This document shows positions 28,930-33,789 of a stretch of DNA of 33,789 nt, piece after piece; position 1 is the stretch's first letter, and each line of letters opens with the position of its first letter. Both the position numbers and the translations under genes were made by a program. The notes below the pieces were generated by a model, which saw only the letters and a program-made list of their open reading frames with translations, made no database searches and was not told the origin of the DNA. Origin of the DNA: Vitrella brassicaformis (lineage: Eukaryota > Sar > Vitrellaceae); assembly GCA_001179505.1 (NCBI GenBank), contig CDMY01000668.1, forward strand, positions 1-33,789, written 5' to 3'.

Positions 28930-29782
28930 ATGAGCTGCCCGAAGGTCAGCCTTTTGTCCCTTGTCGTGGCTTTCCTGACGTTTTTCGGCGAGGAAAGCAC
29001 GGCATTTGTTCAGCCTCTGCAACCTGGCGATGCCGCAGAAGGCAGCGACAGGACCCTAGGCGCGTGGAGGAGGCGGCCGACCACAGATCTCCATCTGCCG
29101 GCTGCAAGTCAGGAGGTAAACCACACACATACATCTCTGTCTGGTCTGCTCAGAGATGCGCTGTGTTGTGTGTGTGTGTGTGCCGTACGCAGACGGTCTT
29201 GTGATCGCCGAGCTGGAGGCCGACGAGTGCACACCACTGATGAGTTTCGAAGGCATGGTCGGCCTGCTGTTGAAGTGCCCGCAAAGAAGATATCCGGTAG
29301 GTTAGGGGTGAAGTACAGAGACGTGTGACGTGACGACAACCACATTGCCCACACGTCTGTGGTGTGTTTTGGGGGGTGCATGGAATACAGGTGAGGAGGA
29401 GGCTGTGTCTGGCCTGTCCGGGTTGATTTTCGACCACAATGTCAAAGGCATTTGGAGCCAGTTCGAGCCATTCGAAGGCGTCGTGTCGGCGAAGATCTCT
29501 GCCGACGCACAGGGGCATAAGGAGGCTCTCGAGGCCCTCATGGAGCCGCTCGTCACACCCGAGTAAGACGAACAGACAGAGAGAGAATGCCACCGACGCG
29601 TCTCTGTCTGTCTGTCATTGTGGTCTGTCTCTTCCTGCAGGTACAAGCCTTACAGCGAGTGGACAATGGCACAGAAAGTGCAGCTGGTCCAGGAGTTCTA
29701 TGGCCTCGCTTTGGCTATTGCCCGGGCGGGAAGCGAGCTGGGCATCTTCGACGTTAGTCACGAAACGAATTCTACAATCTGA
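28930..29782 (+). CDS. Probable plastid-targeted hypothetical protein
   Basis: Four phase-consistent exons: 28930-29107, 29193-29300, 29391-29562, 29641-29782 (199 residues). The start at 28930 puts a signal peptide at the very N-terminus (MSCPKVSLLSLVVAFLTFFG). It is followed by STAFVQP and an Arg-containing stretch (TLGAWRRRP), the bipartite layout seen in secondary red plastids, where Phe begins the transit peptide. An in-frame ATG at 28840 would bury the signal peptide. The mature part contains LVIAELEADECTPLMSF, GLIFDHNVKGIWSQFEPFEG, ALEALMEPLVTPEYKPYSEW and VQLVQEFYGLALAIARAG. I do not recognise the family. The exon 1 donor (CAA|GTCAGG) and exon 2 donor (TAG|GTTAGG) were chosen to hold the frame and are the weak points. 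Confidence 0.62.
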
Positions 29783-29829
29783 TAGACGAGATCTTCCCCA
29801 CCTCCTTGGCGAGTGCCTGAGCGATGCTG

Positions 29830-29867
29830 CGCTGCGATCAAGTGACGGCGCTGCGATCAAGTGACGG
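29830..29867 (+). repeat. 19-bp tandem direct repeat
   Basis: CGCTGCGATCAAGTGACGG occurs twice in tandem about 50 bases after the stop codon of the plastid-type gene. Function unknown; it probably reflects a local slippage duplication. Confidence 0.85.
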
Positions 29868-30958
29868 TTGACTGCTCTGGTGATGGCCTGTGAGTGGAAG
29901 GAATGGATATGCACGTGTGTGTGGACTGGCTGCATGGACTGGTTGGTGCATGTGTGTGCGTGCGGATACTGACTGCATGCGTAACCTTTATCTGCCTCAA
30001 GGGCGGAAGCACGCAGTCGTTGGTTTTGCGTCGGCTTTTCCTGCGTACACCAGCTGCCAGCTGCCAGCTGGGTTTTATTTCACGCCGGCTGGATGTCGGG
30101 TGTGGCATTGGGGGGGAGGCTCTGGCTCGGGCGCGGCGCTGTGAGAACTGGACTTGACGTCTGTCGTGTGTCTGTGTGGGTCCGTATGGGCCAGCTTGCT
30201 GCTGACCTGCAGACCAAGCACTCCATCCCATCTATCCCCACGCTTTATACAGTACGTGTACCCGTTGCTTGGCGTGTTGGCCCCAGTCTTTCCAGTTGTG
30301 TGGCGGCATTTTCGGTGGGTTGCCTTGCCAGTCAGTCAGTCTCTATAAGCATGTCACAGCGTGTGCATGACTGGGTGGTTTCTCTGACTTTGCGAGGCTG
30401 CTCAGCCGCTGCTGTGCACTGTGCGTGGCGTGCACATTTTGAGTTTTTGAGCGCACCGAAGCCGGCTGGCTGCTTGGCCGGCATATCGTGTGTTGACATG
30501 ACATCTAGCGCGAGTGGATACCCGTGGTTTTTCTCTCTGCGTGTGTGTGGGTGAGAACGTTCACGGGACTCCTACCTACAACAGCGTCGTTGAGATGAAT
30601 TCACACACTTAGAGGGCTGATGGCACAGGTACAACTGCATACGCTCCCCATGTACACCGCCCCGACGGGGACTCAATGAGTCGTTCACACATTAGCTGGT
30701 CACGACAGATTTGTGCACAGCACATCCAAGCCCCCCACCTATCGACTGCCCTCTCATTCCTGGGCTGTCGGTCGGTCGGTCGGTCGGTCGGTTGGGACGG
30801 CTGGTCGTCTCTGTTTCGTTGTCGCGACCACACAGGCAGGCCCAGGGGCCAATCCTCTCATAAAGGGACCTCGATCGCCTTGGGAGCCGCGCTGTCGCCC
30901 TCGTCGAGTCTCGAGTAGGAATTGCCGCACGTCACAGAAGCCGTGCGTCGCCAACTCG
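29868..30958. other. Intergenic region, no gene seen
   Basis: Open frames here lack good splice borders and coding-like composition. A GTCG tetranucleotide run lies at 30767-30792. The segment separates the 3' ends of the plastid-type gene and AP2 gene C, which converge. Confidence 0.5.
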
Positions 30959-33352
30959 TCAGAAATTAATCCTGACACACACGCACACACACACACGCGC
31001 ACATCAGTGCTGCTGTGAGGGCATCCATCATAGACCTTGTCGTGCTCACCTGGCTGCCTCTGTCTGGCGCACGGAAGTATCCCCCCTCCCTCGCTCCCTC
31101 CGGTTGCTCTTCCCTCTCTCGGTGGCCACCCCGGTCAGTCGGTGCCCCAGGCCAAATCTGTCACTCAGCGGTGAGGCTGCAGCTGTCTGAGTCGTGCTGG
31201 CGGTTGGGAGGGGGGCGGTGGTCTGGGGAGCCATTACGGCCTTCGCCATCAGCTCGGGGTAAAGAGGGAAACTGAGGTCGGCTGGCGATGCTGTGGACGA
31301 CTCAGCCAGAGCATTGCGGGATGGTGAAGTCGCTTGGTCGTCACGGGGCGAGCAGAGACCTGCTGACGGCAACAGACACACACACACAGTCGGACAGACT
31401 GACAGACAGACAGACAAATGGATCACGATGCACGCGCTCCTTGTCTCGCCTATTACCGGCCTCTCCCTTGTTTCTGAATGTGTAATGCTGTCGCTCCATC
31501 TCCCGCCTGTGTGCGATGGCGGCCTTCTTGGCGCCCTCGTAGCCATGCCGCCTCACCGAGAATGCCTTTTTCTTCTCGATGCCGCTTTCACGCCAGCTGG
31601 CCTGCCATAAGTTGTTGCACTTGTTGAAGCTGACGCCTTTGACGCCGCTTTGATGCTCCGGGTCAAACCGCCTTCTCACCACCGCCCGTCCGGTGAGCTC
31701 CATCGTACGACGGTGCTGCTCGGCCAACGCCTGCACAACACACACACACACACACACGAGAGACCTACAGAGACGGAGAGATTGGGGTGATAAACGGCGC
31801 CACGCGCACCTTGGCCTTGTCGAAGCCATGTTTACTAGCGCTGAAGAACTTGTGTTTCCGCCTCTTGTCGCCCTTCTCGTACCATGAGGCTGCCCACGAT
31901 CGGCTCAACGCCTGCCAACAGGCCCCTGGTACGTCCGACGTGTGCTCGGGGACACGCTTGGTGACGACCGTCTTGTTCGTCTCGCACATTGGTCGTCCTT
32001 TATGGTGCGAGTCATTTTGTGGTAGCTCTGTGCGCTGCCTCTTCGGAGAGCGGCTGCCGTCCAGCGATGGGTCTCGGCCATTGCAGGGGTTGACAGGGGG
32101 GCTGCTTGGCAGATGGCGCTTCGGAGGATCAGCCAATCCTGAATGGCACACAGGCGGACAGCCGAGACGATGGGTGAAGTGGTGCATCCTGGCTGAGCCA
32201 TCTGGGTGTCCATTACCCTGGTCCTGGACATCACGCCGGTCAGACGCTACACACACATCTGATCAGCAGACACACAGGCAGGTCAATCATGCCCTTCCTT
32301 GCCCTGTGTTCTCTCCTCTAACCCGTCGGCCTCCACCGAATGGCTCTCGTCTGCTGGCCGGCCACCGTCAGTGTGGCGATCTCATACAGACCGCCACTAT
32401 GAGGATCAGTCGCACGCACACCCTCCAGCAGCTTCGTCAGCATGATGTCCTCCTCCACCCTGCGGGCGCCTTCGATGTCAGCGGCCGACGTTGCGGCTGG
32501 CTGCCCACCAGCCCTGGTCTCATGAGGCCCCGTGCCGCCGTCTGTTGTGTCGGTCTCCTCCTGGGGGCCGCTGTGGTCATCCACAGCGCCCTGACGATGG
32601 CGCTCGGCAGGAGGGATCGCCATGAGACTGCCACGCTGCTCGTCGTAGTAGTAGTGCAATCGCTCCATCTCCCGCCTGTGTGCGATGGCCGCCATCTTGG
32701 CGCCCTCGAAGCCATGCCGCCTCACCGAGAATGATTTTCCTTTGTGGATACCGCTCTCCTGCCAGTTGGCCTGCCATGCGTTGTTTACCTTGTGGAAGCT
32801 GACGCCTGTGACACCGCTTTGATGCTCCGACAGCGGTCCCGTGGGGACGGTCGCGGGGCGACTGCCGATGGCAATCGGGCGGTAAGCTGCTATCCCGCCG
32901 CCAGGTGAAGGCCAAGGCGACACCACCACGTCCATCGCCCGTCGATGTGCGGTGGCGGCGGTCAGCGGCATCGATGGGTACTGTGGTGCGACGCCATAGC
33001 CAGGGACGCCAGCAGGATAACAAAGGGCCGGGAGGCTGGGAGGCCGCAAGGGGATGTGGGATGCAGGATGGCCTACCCCAACAGGGCCGCTCACACCTAC
33101 TCGTGTGGCCGACACCGATAGCGGATGACAGCCGGGTGTGAGTGGCGATGAGTGCCCATAGTGGCCCATCATGCCGCCTTGGAAAGGGCCCAGAGAGAAG
33201 GGCTGCTGCTGATCAACAGTGGCCGCTCCATCAGCTGCGCCGCCACGATGAATGCCCGATGCTGGTGCTGTCGCCGGGAGAGAGGGAGCATATGGGGCTG
33301 CAAAGGGGGAAGCCGCAGCACGGCGTGCAGGCACCAAGTCAGCTTGACTCAT
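30959..33352 (-). CDS. Multi-AP2-domain DNA-binding protein, gene C
   Basis: Second AP2 regulator. Exons: 33352-32323, 32246-31810, 31730-31457, 31359 (or 31362)-31050, 30971-30959. A Pro/Gly/Ala-rich N-terminus of about 175 residues precedes AP2 unit 1 (SEHQSGVTGVSFHKVNNAWQ ... FEGAKMAAIAHRREMER). Then come an acidic linker and the module LLEGVRATDPHSGGLYEI ... AIRWRPTG that it shares with gene A. Exon 2 has SPKRQRTE and AP2 unit 2 (HTSDVPGACWQALSRSW ... FDKAK), split before ALAEQHR exactly as in gene A. Exon 3 has AP2 unit 3 (HQSGVKGVSFNKCNNLWQAS ... YEGAKKAAIAHRREMER), and exon 4 a Ser/Pro/Ala-rich tail. The exon 4 acceptor is a CAGCAG tandem. The end is uncertain: reading on from exon 4 gives an immediate TGA at 31046, while splicing adds a 13-nt exon ending in TGA. 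Confidence 0.83.
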
Positions 33353-33789
33353 CCAACCAACGAACCATCGTCAAGGGCCGCGGTAGACGCAGCTCATCTG
33401 GATCTTGCTGCAGATAGTCAGGATCTGCCATTGCCGTGATAATGAAGTGGCGGATGTGCCATGAGCACTGGTCCTGCCTTTGTCTCCCTTCCATGTGTGC
33501 TGAGCTGATCTCACCATCGAGATCTGGACCTGCCCATCTGCCAATACTCTCTGCTGCAAGCTGCCTGCACCACAGAAGGGTGCTCTGGTTTCGACGGCTG
33601 GAGCGAGCTCGACGCCTGCGAGCTTAGCTCAGAACCCTCTCCGATGGCCATCTGTCGGTAGATGAGAGTGGCTGTGGAGGATCGCTGTCGTTGCCCGTTA
33701 AGGCAACAGATGAGCCAGAGGGACGGTTCACGAGAAGGAGGGACAGTTCGGAGTGCTCAGGGTTCTCAGCATGCAGTGGCATTACACGG
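33353..33789. promoter_or_regulatory. Upstream region of AP2 gene C
   Basis: No gene seen up to the window edge. It contains the second copy of the dispersed upstream module, starting 121 bp before the AP2 start codon, so it is the likely promoter and 5' UTR of gene C. Confidence 0.45.
33473..33634 (-). repeat. Dispersed upstream module, copy 2
   Basis: It matches 28682-28880 in order and orientation, with a few internal deletions, from CTGCCTTTGTCTCCC to GCGAGCTTAGCTCAGAA. It lies upstream of AP2 gene C, as copy 1 lies upstream of the U2AF-like gene. Confidence 0.75.

Noticed and set aside
30093-30554. 153-residue plus-strand open frame
   Set aside because: No start context, family motif or splice signals; Cys/Ser/Val-rich translation of TG-rich DNA.

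Overview
This is a GC-rich, intron-dense nuclear sequence from a eukaryote, most likely a photosynthetic alveolate of the chromerid type (Vitrella/Chromera-like). That placement is inference. It rests on two multi-AP2-domain regulators of the ApiAP2 style, a signal-peptide protein carrying the Phe-led motif (AFVQP) typical of red-algal-derived secondary plastids, and TLDc/BTB, anoctamin and U2AF-type genes cut into many small exons by introns of about 70-100 nt. I joined exons by hand using GT/GC...AG borders, phase agreement and paralogue comparison. Models described as phase-consistent were checked at every junction.

Layout. 1-2026 (-): a protein kinase, open at the window edge. 2185-3662 (+): a coiled-coil, proline-rich protein. 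3663-6270: a diverged tandem repeat block, then coding-like exons that do not assemble cleanly. 6355-8362 (+): two degenerate kelch-like copies. 8767-11084 (-): BTB-BTB-TLDc paralogue 1, carrying a premature stop. 11319-14493 (+): an AP2 gene with five AP2 units from internal duplication. 14703-15002: an assembly gap of 300 N. 15539-16380 (+): a membrane-anchored DsrE-like protein. 17467-17912 (-): a small unknown protein. 18426-20709 (-): BTB-BTB-TLDc paralogue 2, with a 7-nt frameshift. 20739-25520 (+): a 28-exon anoctamin/TMEM16. 25993-28557 (-): a U2AF-large-subunit-like splicing factor. 28930-29782 (+): a probable plastid-targeted unknown. 30959-33352 (-): a second AP2 gene.

Organisation. 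Four gene pairs are head to head with short shared upstream regions (158, 234, 29 and 372 bp). The tightest pair is TLDc paralogue 2 and the anoctamin. About 2.4 kb containing the TLDc gene was duplicated 9.6 kb away, and the two copies carry different disabling changes. A module of roughly 160-200 bp sits about 120 bp upstream of both the U2AF-like gene and the second AP2 gene, in the same orientation. Every stop codon I could place is TGA.

The most unusual feature is in the introns. Many carry a CA-rich tract just after the 5' splice site and a TG-rich tract just before the 3' splice site, read on the coding strand, for genes on both strands. Such introns could fold on themselves and bring their ends together. 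I found no tRNA, rRNA, CRISPR array or transposase.
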